Notes under the pieces: model-generated | What the model was told of the DNA's origin: nothing | Seen by the model: only the letters and a program-made list of their open reading frames with translations | Databases searched by the model: none | Translations under genes and position numbers: made by a program | Shown: positions 43,201-51,913 of the stretch, in pieces | How the letters are laid out: every line of letters starts with the position of its first letter | How positions within the stretch are numbered: position 1 is the stretch's first letter | NCBI GenBank assembly: GCA_020633055.1 | Contig: JACKEJ010000007.1 | Coordinates: 620,001 to 684,000, forward strand | Source of the DNA: Sandaracinaceae bacterium | GTDB lineage: Bacteria > Myxococcota_A > Polyangia > Polyangiales > Houyiibacteriaceae | Direction of reading: 5' to 3' | DNA: 64,000 nt

Positions 43201-44712
43201 ATGTCCCCCACCGTCAGCCTCACCCTCGACCGCTTCCGCGCGCTCGCCCAAGAGCCCAACGTCACGGTCGTCCCCGTCTTCTGCGAGGTCCTCGCGGACG
43301 TGGTGACCCCCGTGGTCGCGCGCGCGACGCTCGCGGATCAGGCAGGCGGCTTCCTGCTCGAGAGCGTCGTCGGCGGCGAGAAATGGGCGCGCTACAGCTT
43401 CGTGGGCTGTGACCCGCAGCGCATCGTGCGCGGCGTGGCCGATCGCTTCGAGACCGTCGTGGGCAGCACGGTCACGCGCGAAGACGGTGTGGACCCCCTC
43501 GAGCGCCTGCGCGAGACGCTCGCCGAGTTCGTGCCCCCCGCCGAGGTCGAGGGGCTCCCACGCTTCTGGGGTGGCGCCGTAGGGTACGTCACGTACGACG
43601 CCGTCCGGCGCTTCGAGCCCAAGGTGGGCGCGGCGCTCGGCGCGGAGGACGACTGGGAGTTCTGCTTCGGCATCGGCGGCACGCTGCTGGTGTTCGACAA
43701 CGTGAAGCAGCTCATCAAGGTGGTGGTGCCCGCGCACGTGCCCGCGGGCGCCGACGTGGACGCCACGTACCACGCGGCGGTGGCGCGGCTCGCGCTGGTG
43801 GTGGAGCGCCTTGGCACGCCGCAGCACCCACGCCCGCTGTCGCTGCCCGAGCGCCCGAGCGTGGAGCTCCCCGCCAGCAACTTCGAGCGGCCGCGCTTCG
43901 AGGACGCCGTGCGCCGCGCTCAGGAGTACATCCGCGCCGGAGACATCTTCCAGGTGGTGCTCTCGCAGCGCTTCCGCGTCCCCGTGGCGCCGGACTTCGA
44001 CGTCTACGACGTGTACCGCGCCATGCGCGCCATCAACCCCTCGCCGTACATGTACTTCCTGCGCTTCGACGACGTGCAGATCGCGGGCGCCAGCCCGGAG
44101 ACGCTGGTGCGCCTGGAGGACGGCGTGGTGAGCGTCCGCCCCATCGCCGGCACGCGTCATCGGGGCGCCACGCCGGAAGAGGACGAGGCCATCGCCGAGG
44201 AGCTGCTGGCCGACCCCAAGGAGCGCGCCGAGCACGTCATGCTGGTCGACCTGGGGCGCAACGACGTGGGCCGCATCAGCGGCCCGGGCCAGGTGCGCGT
44301 CACCGACAAGATGCTGATCGAGCGCTACTCCCACGTGATGCACATCGTCTCGAACGTGGAGGGCAAGCTGGCCTCCGGCTGCGACGCGCTCGACGTGCTG
44401 CGCGCCACCTTCCCGGCTGGCACCCTCAGCGGCGCCCCCAAGGTGCGCGCCATGCAGATCATCGAGGAGCTCGAGCCCGAGCGGCGCGGCGTGTACGGCG
44501 GCGCGGTCGGCTACATCGGCTTCGACGGCAACATGGACGTCGCGATCGCGATTCGCACCGTCGTCAAGAAGGGCAGCGAGCTGCTCCTGCAGGCCGGCGC
44601 AGGCGTCGTCGAAGCCTCCGTTCCGGCCTCGGAATGGCAGGAAACCGTGAACAAAGCGCGGGCCGGGCTGGTCGCGCTGTCCGTCGGCGTTCCGCCTGAA
44701 AAAAAGGCGTGA
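43201..44712 (+). CDS. trpE: Anthranilate synthase component I
   Basis: Converts chorismate to anthranilate with TrpG. 503 aa with the Trp feedback-binding motif LLESVVGGEKWARYSF (about 48-63), AGDIFQVVLSQRF, GASPETLVRLED, PIAGTRHRGATPEEDE, LVDLGRNDVGRIS, FPAGTLSGAPKVRAM and GYIGFDGNMDVAIAIRT. The feedback motif suggests the enzyme itself is controlled by tryptophan. It is isolated from trpGDC at 13843-16333. Upstream is an unknown gene, downstream tRNA-Asp. Confidence 0.97.
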   Translation: MSPTVSLTLDRFRALAQEPNVTVVPVFCEVLADVVTPVVARATLADQAGGFLLESVVGGEKWARYSFVGCDPQRIVRGVADRFETVVGSTVTREDGVDPLERLRETLAEFVPPAEVEGLPRFWGGAVGYVTYDAVRRFEPKVGAALGAEDDWEFCFGIGGTLLVFDNVKQLIKVVVPAHVPAGADVDATYHAAVARLALVVERLGTPQHPRPLSLPERPSVELPASNFERPRFEDAVRRAQEYIRAGDIFQVVLSQRFRVPVAPDFDVYDVYRAMRAINPSPYMYFLRFDDVQIAGASPETLVRLEDGVVSVRPIAGTRHRGATPEEDEAIAEELLADPKERAEHVMLVDLGRNDVGRISGPGQVRVTDKMLIERYSHVMHIVSNVEGKLASGCDALDVLRATFPAGTLSGAPKVRAMQIIEELEPERRGVYGGAVGYIGFDGNMDVAIAIRTVVKKGSELLLQAGAGVVEASVPASEWQETVNKARAGLVALSVGVPPEKKA

Positions 44713-44732
44713 CGAAAAGTGCTCGGAAACCT

Positions 44733-44761
44733 TTGACAGCTCCACATCAGAGCGCTAGAAG
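44733..44761 (+). promoter_or_regulatory. Promoter of tRNA-Asp
   Basis: A perfect -35 TTGACA (44733-44738), 17-base spacer, and -10 TAGAAG (44756-44761). It lies about 44 bases before the mature tRNA 5' end. Confidence 0.65.
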
Positions 44762-44804
44762 GTGCCTCCGTTGACGGGGTCGAGGCCCCCGAGACACCCC
44801 ACCA

Positions 44805-44878
<74 letters not shown>

Positions 44879-44886
44879 CTGGAAAG

Positions 44887-44916
44887 ACCCCCTCTTCGGA
44901 GGGGGTTTTTGTTTTC
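44887..44916 (+). terminator. Intrinsic terminator of tRNA-Asp
   Basis: An 8-bp stem (ACCCCCTC/GAGGGGGT) with a TTCG tetraloop at 44887-44906, followed by TTTTTGTTTT. This is a classic rho-independent terminator. Confidence 0.93.
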
Positions 44917-44981
44917 CGTCCCCCCGGTGTCATCCGTCGTGTCATCCGTCCGGCACCTGCTGCGATGGCCTTCCAGGCTCC

Positions 44982-45398
44982 TCAATCCAAATCGAGCTCC
45001 CCCGCCCTCATCGGACGGTCCAGGACCAGGATTCGTAGTTGCGCGCGCCCTCCTTCCGCGGTTCGTGCAAAGAAACGACGGCCAGCGAGCGACTGCTCGA
45101 CGCATGATCGCCACTCAGGAGCCAAATCGCGCCAGTGGAGGGTGAGGTGACCGCTCGGTGCGATGGTCGCCTCGATTCGATAGTTGCCCGGCGAAGTCGC
45201 CCCTCCGAAACAGGGACGAATCGTGGCAACGAGACGTCGGCTATGCCTCGGTTCACGTGGACGCAGCGCCCGAGGCGCGACTTGGGTGACCCACGCATGA
45301 ACTTGCTGCGCCGGATCGTCCGTGGAGCTCGCTTGCGCGGGGCACGCGGCGAAGCAGAGCGCGAAGCAGAGGATGACATTCCGGTAGTCCACGTTCAC
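44982..45398 (-). CDS. Small exported hypothetical protein
   Basis: 138 aa with GTG start. A signal peptide (NVILCFALCFAACPAQA) contains a possible lipobox FAAC. The mature part has two further Cys, in IRPCFGG and WRSCVEQSL, and alternating strands (YRIEATIAPSGHLTLHW). This pattern is like the TonB-C or AgmX-like domains common in myxobacteria (IxxC ... GxV ... C ... F). It is the last of three small genes on this strand. Confidence 0.6.
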   Translation of the reverse strand: MNVDYRNVILCFALCFAACPAQASSTDDPAQQVHAWVTQVAPRALRPREPRHSRRLVATIRPCFGGATSPGNYRIEATIAPSGHLTLHWRDLAPEWRSCVEQSLAGRRFFARTAEGGRAQLRILVLDRPMRAGELDLD

Positions 45399-45557
45399 AT
45401 GATGACACCATAGGCTCCCCGAACAGGCGCACGGTTTACGAAACCGTCATCCTGCTGGAGCGGACACGCATTCCCTGTGAGGCAGTGAGCGCCTGCACCA
45501 CCCTCAGGGCACGCGTCTTTGTTTTCTATCAGCAGCGTTCGAAGCGGCGCAACGAGA

Positions 45558-45809
45558 CTACCGACGGGGACGCTTGAAGCACCAGAGCCCGTGCGTCCGA
45601 GGGCTTGCGACCGCGCCGACCATCTCCCAACCAGACGCCCCCGCTTGGTTGGCTCGCTCCATGATGGTGGGAGCGTTGAAGCCTTCGGTGCAGTGGTACT
45701 CCCAGCGCTGCGTCGCCTGAGCGTCCGCCGTTGGGGGACGTCCGCCGGTGAAGAGAGACCCGGCGATGAACGCGCCAGAGATGGAGAGGCCGAGGAGGAA
45801 GTTTCGCAT
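45558..45809 (-). CDS. Small exported protein, DUF4177-like
   Basis: 83 aa. A signal segment (FLLGLSISGAFIAGSLF) is followed by RWEYHCTEGF...ANQAGASGWEMVGAV...GLWCFKR, which matches the W-E-Y, LNxxGxxGWE and xxFKR layout of DUF4177-type modules. Function is unknown. It lies 36 bases after the next upstream gene. The ribosome site is weak. Confidence 0.65.
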   Translation of the reverse strand: MRNFLLGLSISGAFIAGSLFTGGRPPTADAQATQRWEYHCTEGFNAPTIMERANQAGASGWEMVGAVASPRTHGLWCFKRPRR

Positions 45810-45845
45810 CGCCGAAGGGTATCCCTCGCGCGCGATGCTCGAAAC

Positions 45846-46388
45846 CTACAGCTGCGCCCTGACGAAGTTGACGACCGCCATCGCATCGTTCAGCCCGAGC
45901 GTCGTGGGCAGCCGACGCTCGCTGCCGTCTGCAAGGTCGAGGTCCACGAAGTAGGGCTGCGGCATCATGAAGCCACGGTAGTGAGACGGGTGGAGGAACG
46001 ACGGCTCCCGCATGCGAATGTGGACGTCGCGGACGTCCGCGCGCTGCACCCGGACGCGGTTGAACGGCCACATGGGGCGCCGCTCGAACACCAGCTCTGC
46101 GCCATCTACGAAAACGCGACCACGGTTGATGACAGCCCGCACGGCCGCCCAGATCAGCGCATACCCCACCAATGTGATCCCAACTGCCACGGGCAGTCCG
46201 CGGGCGGGCAGCTCGCCCTCGACGAAGAACATCGTCGTCGGCACGGCGATCACCACACCCCACGACCCGAACCCGAGCGCGGGGACCCACGGCGCGCGCG
46301 GCTTGAGCACCAGCTCGTTGCGCCCGGCCACCCCCGGTGCGTCTCGCACCACGAAGTCACGCGCCACCGTGTCCGAGTACTCGCTCAT
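45846..46388 (-). CDS. Hypothetical membrane protein
   Basis: 180 aa with two membrane helices (about 36-56 and 65-88) and a C-terminal soluble beta-rich region (RVFVDGAELVFERRP, YFVDLDLADGSERRLP). This is the layout of small PH-domain-like membrane proteins (PH-like is inference). The upstream side is the long non-coding stretch that leads to glyA. Confidence 0.65.
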   Translation of the reverse strand: MSEYSDTVARDFVVRDAPGVAGRNELVLKPRAPWVPALGFGSWGVVIAVPTTMFFVEGELPARGLPVAVGITLVGYALIWAAVRAVINRGRVFVDGAELVFERRPMWPFNRVRVQRADVRDVHIRMREPSFLHPSHYRGFMMPQPYFVDLDLADGSERRLPTTLGLNDAMAVVNFVRAQL

Positions 46389-46640
46389 CCGCGCACTCTA
46401 CCCGAACCGCACACCACCAAGCCGCCCCACCCGACCTCCGCCGCCACCGCCGACTTCACCCGCGCCGACCACCACCATCCGAACCGTCCGACCCGACCGA
46501 CCACCGTCGAGCCCACCCGAGCCCACCTCCATCCGACCACCCGGCCCCACCGACCACAGCCGAGCCCACCCGAGCCCTCCCAGCGCCCAGCGGGACCACC
46601 ACCGCCCACCCCACGCGGACCCCGGGCCTCCACCGACCAC
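46389..46640. other. Strand-skewed C-rich non-coding tract
   Basis: About 250 bases, mostly C and A with C/CC/CCC runs and short repeats. For example, GAGCCCACCCGAGCCC occurs twice (near 46510 and 46560). On the minus strand this is G-run-rich (GGGCTCGGGTGGGCTCGG). No convincing gene is present: open frames are Pro/Thr/Arg-only. It may be promoter-distal spacer with quadruplex potential. Confidence 0.6.
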
Positions 46641-46644
46641 GTAG

Positions 46645-46784
46645 CCGGAGGGCGAGGCGCACCCGTGGCGAAGGGCGTTGGGGGGGCCCTATTGCAAGCG
46701 CCTTGGCGCGCCGCAATGGGGGAGGCACCACAGGGCGCGCCAGCGCGCCCGGGCCCGTGCCACGGGTGCGCCTCGCCCTCCCGC
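46645..46784. repeat. Large inverted repeat enclosing two inner hairpins
   Basis: A perfect 23-base inverted repeat has arms 46647-46669 and 46759-46781, with an 89-base spacer. Inside are an 8-bp stem (46688-46695 with 46713-46720) topped by GCGCC/GGCGC, and a 7-bp stem GGGCGCG/CGCGCCC (46733-46739 with 46744-46750). The whole would fold as a three-way structure in RNA or a cruciform in DNA. It ends 142 bases before the glyA start, on the same strand. No terminal target duplication and no T-run are seen, so neither a transposon nor a simple terminator is proven. Confidence 0.85.
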
Positions 46785-46925
46785 CACCAGGCCACCAGTT
46801 GCAACGGAGCACCGAGGACCCAGGCAGGCAAGGTGGACCCGCCCCCCAAGCGCTGCTACATGCGCCCCAGTTCGCCAACCTCGCGAGCCCTTCGCGAAGC
46901 TCACCGTTGGTGGAGGAGACGCCGC

Positions 46926-48173
46926 ATGTCCGAGCTGCAGCAGATGGATTCCGAGATCGCCGCCCTCATCACCAAGGAGGAGGCGCGCCAGCACCGCACC
47001 ATGCGGCTCATCCCGTCCGAGAACTACGCCTGGCCGGCCGTCATGGAGGCCTGCGGCAGCGTCCTCAACAACAAGTACTCCGAGGGCTACACGGGCAAGC
47101 GCTACTACGAGGGCCAGGAGTTCATCGACGGCGTCGAGTCCCTCGCGGTCGAGCGCGTGAAGGCCCTGTTCGGCGTGGACCACGCCAACGTTCAGCCCTA
47201 CTCCGGCTCACCGGCCAACCTGGCGGTCTACTTCGCGTTCTGCCAGCCCGGCGACACGGTGATGGGCATGGGCCTCCCCAGCGGCGGCCACCTGACGCAC
47301 GGCTGGAAGGTCAGCATCAGCGGCAGCTACTTCAACGCCGTGCAGTACGGCGTGCGCGAGTCCGACCACCGCATCGACTTCGACCAGGTGGCCTCCCTCG
47401 CCCGTGAGCACAAGCCCAAGCTGCTGTTCTGCGGCGCCACGGCCTACCCCCGCCAGATCGACTTCGCGCGCTTCGCCGAGATCGCGCGCGAGGTGGGCGC
47501 CATCCTGGTGGCCGACATCGCGCACATCAGCGGCCTCATCGCCGGCGGCGCGCACCCGAGCCCGGTCGGCCTGGCCGAGGTCATCAGCTCCACCACGCAC
47601 AAGACCCTGCGCGGCCCCCGCGGCGGCATGATCATGTGCGACGCCAAGCACGCCAAGGCCATCGACAAGTCGGTCTTCCCCGGCCTGCAGGGCGGGCCCC
47701 ACAACGGCACCACCGCCGGCATCGCCGTCGCCGCCAAGCTGGCCGGCACCCCCGAGTTCAAGCAGTACGCCGCGAACGTGGTGACCAACGCGCAGGCCCT
47801 GGCGGCTCGCCTCGAGGAGCGCGGCTTTGCGCTCATCACCGGCGGCACCGAGAACCACCTGGTGCTCATGGACCTCACGCCCAAGGGCGTCCCGGGCAAG
47901 GTCGCGGCGCAGGCCCTCGACCGCGCCGGCATCGTCACCAACTACAACTCCATCCCCTTCGACCCGCGCAAGCCCTTCGACCCGAGCGGCGTGCGCATTG
48001 GCACGCCCGCCATCACGGCGCGTGGCATGGGCGTGGCCGAGATGCAGCAGCTCGGCGACTGGATGGCGGACGTGGTGGACAACGTCACGGACGACGCCAA
48101 GATCGCGGCCATCGCGGCCGACGTGAAGGCGTTGTGTGACAAGTTCCCCGCGCCCGGCGTGCCCGTCTCCTGA
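46926..48173 (+). CDS. glyA: Serine hydroxymethyltransferase
   Basis: PLP enzyme interconverting serine and glycine and charging tetrahydrofolate with one-carbon units. 415 aa, normal length. Motifs: RLIPSENYA, NKYSEGYTGKRYYEGQEFID, YSGSPANLAVYFAF, ADIAHISGLIAGG, and the PLP lysine Lys226 in STTHKTLRGPRGG. The ATG at 46926 follows TGGAGGAGAC. Upstream is a 537-base non-coding region with the large inverted repeat, which may regulate it (inference). A TetR gene follows by 28 bases. Confidence 0.97.
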   Translation: MSELQQMDSEIAALITKEEARQHRTMRLIPSENYAWPAVMEACGSVLNNKYSEGYTGKRYYEGQEFIDGVESLAVERVKALFGVDHANVQPYSGSPANLAVYFAFCQPGDTVMGMGLPSGGHLTHGWKVSISGSYFNAVQYGVRESDHRIDFDQVASLAREHKPKLLFCGATAYPRQIDFARFAEIAREVGAILVADIAHISGLIAGGAHPSPVGLAEVISSTTHKTLRGPRGGMIMCDAKHAKAIDKSVFPGLQGGPHNGTTAGIAVAAKLAGTPEFKQYAANVVTNAQALAARLEERGFALITGGTENHLVLMDLTPKGVPGKVAAQALDRAGIVTNYNSIPFDPRKPFDPSGVRIGTPAITARGMGVAEMQQLGDWMADVVDNVTDDAKIAAIAADVKALCDKFPAPGVPVS

Positions 48174-48201
48174 TCATGACGGCTCGGCCGACGAGGTGCG
48201 C

Positions 48202-48894
48202 GTGAGCGATACGCCCGAGGCGAGCCGCAGGCCAGGCCGGCCGCGCCTCGCCGACGACGACGCGTTCGACCGGGACCGCGCGCTGAGGGTGGCCCTCGGC
48301 GTCTTTGCCCGTGACGGCTTCGAAGGCGCGAGCGTACGTCAGATCAGCCGTGAGGTCGGCGTGAGCAACACCCTGCTGCATCACTACTTCGGCTCCAAGC
48401 AGCAGCTCTGGGAGGCCTGCATCGACCACAGCTTCGGCGCAGTCAGCAAGCAGATCCTGCCCCGCCTCGACAAGCTCCTGGGCCCAGGCGACCCGGTCGC
48501 GAAGGTGCACGACATGGTCAAGAGCTACGTGATGCTCTCGGCGCAGTTCCCAGAGGGGTTCCAGATCATCACGCAGGAGGGGGCCCGCGGGGGCGAGCGC
48601 CTGGACTACATCGTCGACCGACACATCAAGGGCTTCCTGGACGTCGCCCGCGTGCTGATCGACGCCGCCGCCAAGCAAGGACTCGTCCGCGACGTCCCGT
48701 GGGCCTCCCTGTTCTTCTTGGTCTTCAATGGAGGCACCGCGCTCTACGCACTGAAGGAGCTGGCCGCCAAGGTCGCTGCCCCCGGCGCGCTCGACGACGT
48801 CACGTTCCTCGAGCTGCACGCCAGCGCGACCGCGGACATGATCGTCGCTGCGCTGCAGCCCAGCGAGCCCACGCCGGACCCCTCCAAAAGTTGA
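48202..48894 (+). CDS. TetR family transcriptional regulator
   Basis: 230 aa. The N-terminal HTH (about 35-70) reads FEGASVRQISREVGVSNTLLHHYFGSKQQLWEA, a typical TetR DNA-binding domain. It is followed by a helical ligand domain with CFA/I-type C-terminus (about 80-225). The GTG at 48202 with GAGG upstream is chosen; GTG 48196 is also possible. Its target is unknown; the neighbours glyA and the VanW gene are candidates. Confidence 0.88.
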   Translation: MSDTPEASRRPGRPRLADDDAFDRDRALRVALGVFARDGFEGASVRQISREVGVSNTLLHHYFGSKQQLWEACIDHSFGAVSKQILPRLDKLLGPGDPVAKVHDMVKSYVMLSAQFPEGFQIITQEGARGGERLDYIVDRHIKGFLDVARVLIDAAAKQGLVRDVPWASLFFLVFNGGTALYALKELAAKVAAPGALDDVTFLELHASATADMIVAALQPSEPTPDPSKS

Positions 48895-48926
48895 CCGGAC
48901 GGGCCGGGAGCTGCGATGCCTCGGCC

Positions 48927-50465
48927 GTGATCTCTCCTTCGCGATGGTGGACCCACGCGCGCGCCGTGGCGGGCATCGGACTGCTCGGCGGCTCCGCGCT
49001 GCTGACCCTCCCCTCGATGATCCCGGCGCGCGCCTCGGCCACGGACCAACGCCCTGCGCCCTCCGTACGGGTGGGCGGCCTGACGATGGTGGTGGAGGAC
49101 GCCGCGAGCCAGGCGCGCCGCATCGCCGACGAATGGGCGCAGAAGCCCCTGCGCCTGCAGCTCACCGAAGAGACGCTCGTGCGTACCCGCTCAGACCTGG
49201 GCGGCAGCGTCGACGTGGAGCACCTGACGCGCCTGCTGCGTGACGCCAACAACCCGACCAGCGCGCTGCGGCGCCGCGCCGCCGAGGCCGACGAGCTGAA
49301 CCTGGCGCTGCCCGTGCGCTTCGATGCCGAGCCCGCCCGCGCGCTGCTGCTCGAGCTCAAGCGGCTGCACGACCACGCGCCTGCCGATGCGCGCTTCGAC
49401 CCCGACACCCGCGAGGTGATCGCCGAGCGCTCCGGCCTGTCGCTGGACGTGTGGACGACGCTGGACGACCTCGACGACGCGCTCCACCACGGGTCCGATG
49501 AAGTCGCCGTGCGCGTGGTGCGCACGAACGCGCGCCGCACCGCCAGCGAGCTGCGTGACGTGCGCGTCGACGCCCGGCTCGGGGAGTTCGAGACGCGCTA
49601 CAGCCTCAACGAGAGCGCCGCCGACCGCACGCACAACCTGCGCGTTGCGGCGCGCAAGATCGACGGGATCGTGCTCCTCCCGGGCGAGGTCTTCGACTTC
49701 AACGACGTCGTCGGCGAACGCAACGAGGCCAGCGGCTTCCGTCCCGCGCCCGTCATCGCGGGCGGCGAGCTGGTGGATGGCCTCGGTGGTGGCGCCTGCC
49801 AGATCGCGGGCACCATCCATGCCGCGGCGTTCTTCGCGGGCATGACCATCCTCGAGCGCCACCCGCACAGCCGGCCCAGCTTCTACATCAAGCTCGGACT
49901 CGACGCAGCGGTGAGCTACCCCAGCATCAACCTGGTGTTCCGCAACGACCTCCCCTTCCCCGTCGTCGTACGCATCCGCCTCGAGGGCGGCATCGCGCGT
50001 TCCGAGGTGTTGGGCCTCGAGCAGCGCCACATGGTCACGTTCGTGCGCCGCATCGACTCGGTGCAGCCGTACACGGAGAGCGAGACGCAGGACAGCAGCC
50101 TCCCGTCCGGCGTGCGCGCCCTCGGGCAGCGCGGGGTCGCGGGCTTCCGTGTCCAGCGCTGGCGCATCGTGCGCGACCTCACCACCAACCAGGCGCGTCG
50201 CGAAGCGTCCGTGGACGTGTACCCGCCCACGACCCAGATCTGGCGCGTGGGCACGGGCGGTCCGCCCCCGGAGGGCTACGTCCCCGAGGGCGACGGGCAC
50301 CCGGAGTACACGGCCGACGAGTACACGACGATGACCCAGGGGCCTGGTATCCGCGGCACCGACACCACGCGCCAGCCCGGCTTCTCGGGGCTGCCCGGCT
50401 GGACGGCCCGCATGGGCATGCCCCAGCCCCCCGCCGTCGAGCCGACCGAAGAAGGCGGCAACTGA
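48927..50465 (+). CDS. VanW-domain exported protein
   Basis: 512 aa with GTG start and an N-terminal signal or anchor (AVAGIGLLGGSALLTLPSMIPARASA). Residues about 40-225 resemble a peptidoglycan-binding-like/YoaR-type N-terminal region, and the VanW domain (about 225-365) has VLLPGEVFDFNDVVGERNEASGF, GGGACQIAGTIHAAAFFAGM and HPHSRPSFYIKLGLDAAV. A Pro/Gly-rich tail ends the protein. VanW proteins are tied to cell-wall functions but their activity is not established. Confidence 0.85.
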   Translation: MISPSRWWTHARAVAGIGLLGGSALLTLPSMIPARASATDQRPAPSVRVGGLTMVVEDAASQARRIADEWAQKPLRLQLTEETLVRTRSDLGGSVDVEHLTRLLRDANNPTSALRRRAAEADELNLALPVRFDAEPARALLLELKRLHDHAPADARFDPDTREVIAERSGLSLDVWTTLDDLDDALHHGSDEVAVRVVRTNARRTASELRDVRVDARLGEFETRYSLNESAADRTHNLRVAARKIDGIVLLPGEVFDFNDVVGERNEASGFRPAPVIAGGELVDGLGGGACQIAGTIHAAAFFAGMTILERHPHSRPSFYIKLGLDAAVSYPSINLVFRNDLPFPVVVRIRLEGGIARSEVLGLEQRHMVTFVRRIDSVQPYTESETQDSSLPSGVRALGQRGVAGFRVQRWRIVRDLTTNQARREASVDVYPPTTQIWRVGTGGPPPEGYVPEGDGHPEYTADEYTTMTQGPGIRGTDTTRQPGFSGLPGWTARMGMPQPPAVEPTEEGGN

Positions 50466-50536
50466 CCCTGAATCGGGACAACCCCGACACGCCCCCGCCA
50501 CCGAACGGACTCGGAGCGTAAGGGGACAATGCTGCT

Positions 50537-51913
50537 ATGCTGCCCGCGGTGATGCTCACGGGTAAACGCATCGTCGTCGGGATCGGTGGCGGGATCGCGG
50601 CGTTCAAGGCCGTCGAGCTGGTGCGCGAGCTCGGCCGCCGGGGCGCCGAGGTGCGCGTGGTGATGACCCCCGCCGCCACGCGCTTCGTCGGGCCCGTCAC
50701 GTTCACGGGGCTGCTCGGGCGCCCCCCCGTCGTGGACCTGTGGGACCCGAGCTACGCGGGCGAGGTCCACGTCGAGCTCGGCGAGTGGGCCGACGCGATG
50801 GTGGTCGCCCCCGCCACCATGAACGTCATCGCGCGCCTTGCGCACGGCATGGCCGACGACGCGCTGCTCGCGACGCTGGCGTGCGCGCGCTGCGTGCGGC
50901 TGTTCGCGCCGGCTATGCACCCCCACATGTGGATGCAGCCAGCCACACAACGCAACGTGGCTACGCTGCGGAGCGATGGCGTCCAGGTGGTCGGCCCAGT
51001 GGAAGGGCCGCTGGCGAACGGTGGCAGCGGGAAGGGGCGGATGGCGGAGCCCTCGACCATCGCCGACGCGCTCGCGAACGCGCTGAGGGAGCCGCTGGCG
51101 CACACGGCCCCCGCCGCGGCCTCGCCGGCCGCCGCCGCCCCGGGATCGAGCGCCGGATCCTCTGGAGCGCTGCCAGGCGCCACAGCCTCCACACAAGACC
51201 TCGCGGGGCTCCGCGTGCTCGTCAGCGCCGGCCCGACGTTCGAGGACCTCGACCCAGTGCGCTTCTTGGGCAACCGCTCGAGCGGCAAGATGGGCTTCGC
51301 CCTCGCCTCCCGGGCGCACGCGCGCGGCGCCAGCGTAGTGCTCGTGAGCGGCCCTGTGACCCTCCCCGATCCCGCGGGCGTCACCACCGTGCGAGTGCGC
51401 TCCGCGCGCGAGATGCACGCCGCCGTGAAGTCCGAGGTGTCCCGCGGCGTCGACATCGTCGTCATGGCCGCCGCCGTCGCCGATTACCGCCCCGCCGAGC
51501 GGGCGGACCAGAAGATCAAGAAGTCCGGCGCGCGCGCCCTCGAGCTGGTACGCAACCCGGACATCCTCGCGGAGCTGGGCAGTGAGCGCGCCGCCCGGCG
51601 TGAGGCCCTGGACGCCGATGCCCCAGCGACGCCGGTGCTCATCGGCTTCGCCCTCGAGACCACCGACATCGAGCGCTACGCGCGCACGAAGCTGGCCTCG
51701 AAGCGCTGCGACCTGATCGTCGCGAACGAGGCAGCGCACGGGTTCGGCGGCGACACCAACCGCGCACACCTCGTCTCGGAGACAGGCGTGCTCTCCCTGG
51801 AAACGATGAGCAAGGACGCCCTCGCCGACCACATCCTGTCCGCGGCGTTGGGGATCCACCACGCGCCCCCCCAGCCGCACGCCCCCACGCAGGCCCACGC
51901 GTCAGGAACCTAG
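50537..51913 (+). CDS. coaBC: Bifunctional phosphopantothenoylcysteine decarboxylase/synthase
   Basis: Two steps of coenzyme A synthesis: CoaB ligates cysteine to 4'-phosphopantothenate, CoaC decarboxylates. 458 aa. CoaC half (1-215): VVGIGGGIAAFKAVEL, HVELGEWADAMVVAPATMNVIARLAHGMADD (split by known active His), and APAMHPHMW (His128 where E. coli has Asn). The conserved Cys of the ACGDxGxGRM loop is Asn161 here (LANGGSGKGRM). CoaB half (about 220-458): SAGPTFEDLDPVRFLGNRSSGKMG, AAAVADYRP, DQKIKKSG, GFALETTD. ATG 50552 is an alternative start. Confidence 0.94.
   Translation: MLPAVMLTGKRIVVGIGGGIAAFKAVELVRELGRRGAEVRVVMTPAATRFVGPVTFTGLLGRPPVVDLWDPSYAGEVHVELGEWADAMVVAPATMNVIARLAHGMADDALLATLACARCVRLFAPAMHPHMWMQPATQRNVATLRSDGVQVVGPVEGPLANGGSGKGRMAEPSTIADALANALREPLAHTAPAAASPAAAAPGSSAGSSGALPGATASTQDLAGLRVLVSAGPTFEDLDPVRFLGNRSSGKMGFALASRAHARGASVVLVSGPVTLPDPAGVTTVRVRSAREMHAAVKSEVSRGVDIVVMAAAVADYRPAERADQKIKKSGARALELVRNPDILAELGSERAARREALDADAPATPVLIGFALETTDIERYARTKLASKRCDLIVANEAAHGFGGDTNRAHLVSETGVLSLETMSKDALADHILSAALGIHHAPPQPHAPTQAHASGT

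Noticed and set aside
42547..44745. Long minus-strand frame of 732 codons over trpE
   Set aside because: It covers four real plus-strand features and has His/Arg/Gly/Val-rich shadow composition.
45399..45557. Possible small gene or remnant with several Cys codons on the minus strand
   Set aside because: The open stretch has no own start codon or ribosome site and runs out of frame into the neighbouring gene; mentioned only as a possible remnant.
46645..46784. Inverted repeat as a MITE or insertion sequence end
   Set aside because: No target duplication at the borders, no transposase, and no second copy seen in this window; kept as a structured element.
46389..46925. Glycine or SAM riboswitch before glyA
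   Set aside because: The conserved core sequences of those classes are not visible in the region; a covariance-model search would be needed to settle this.
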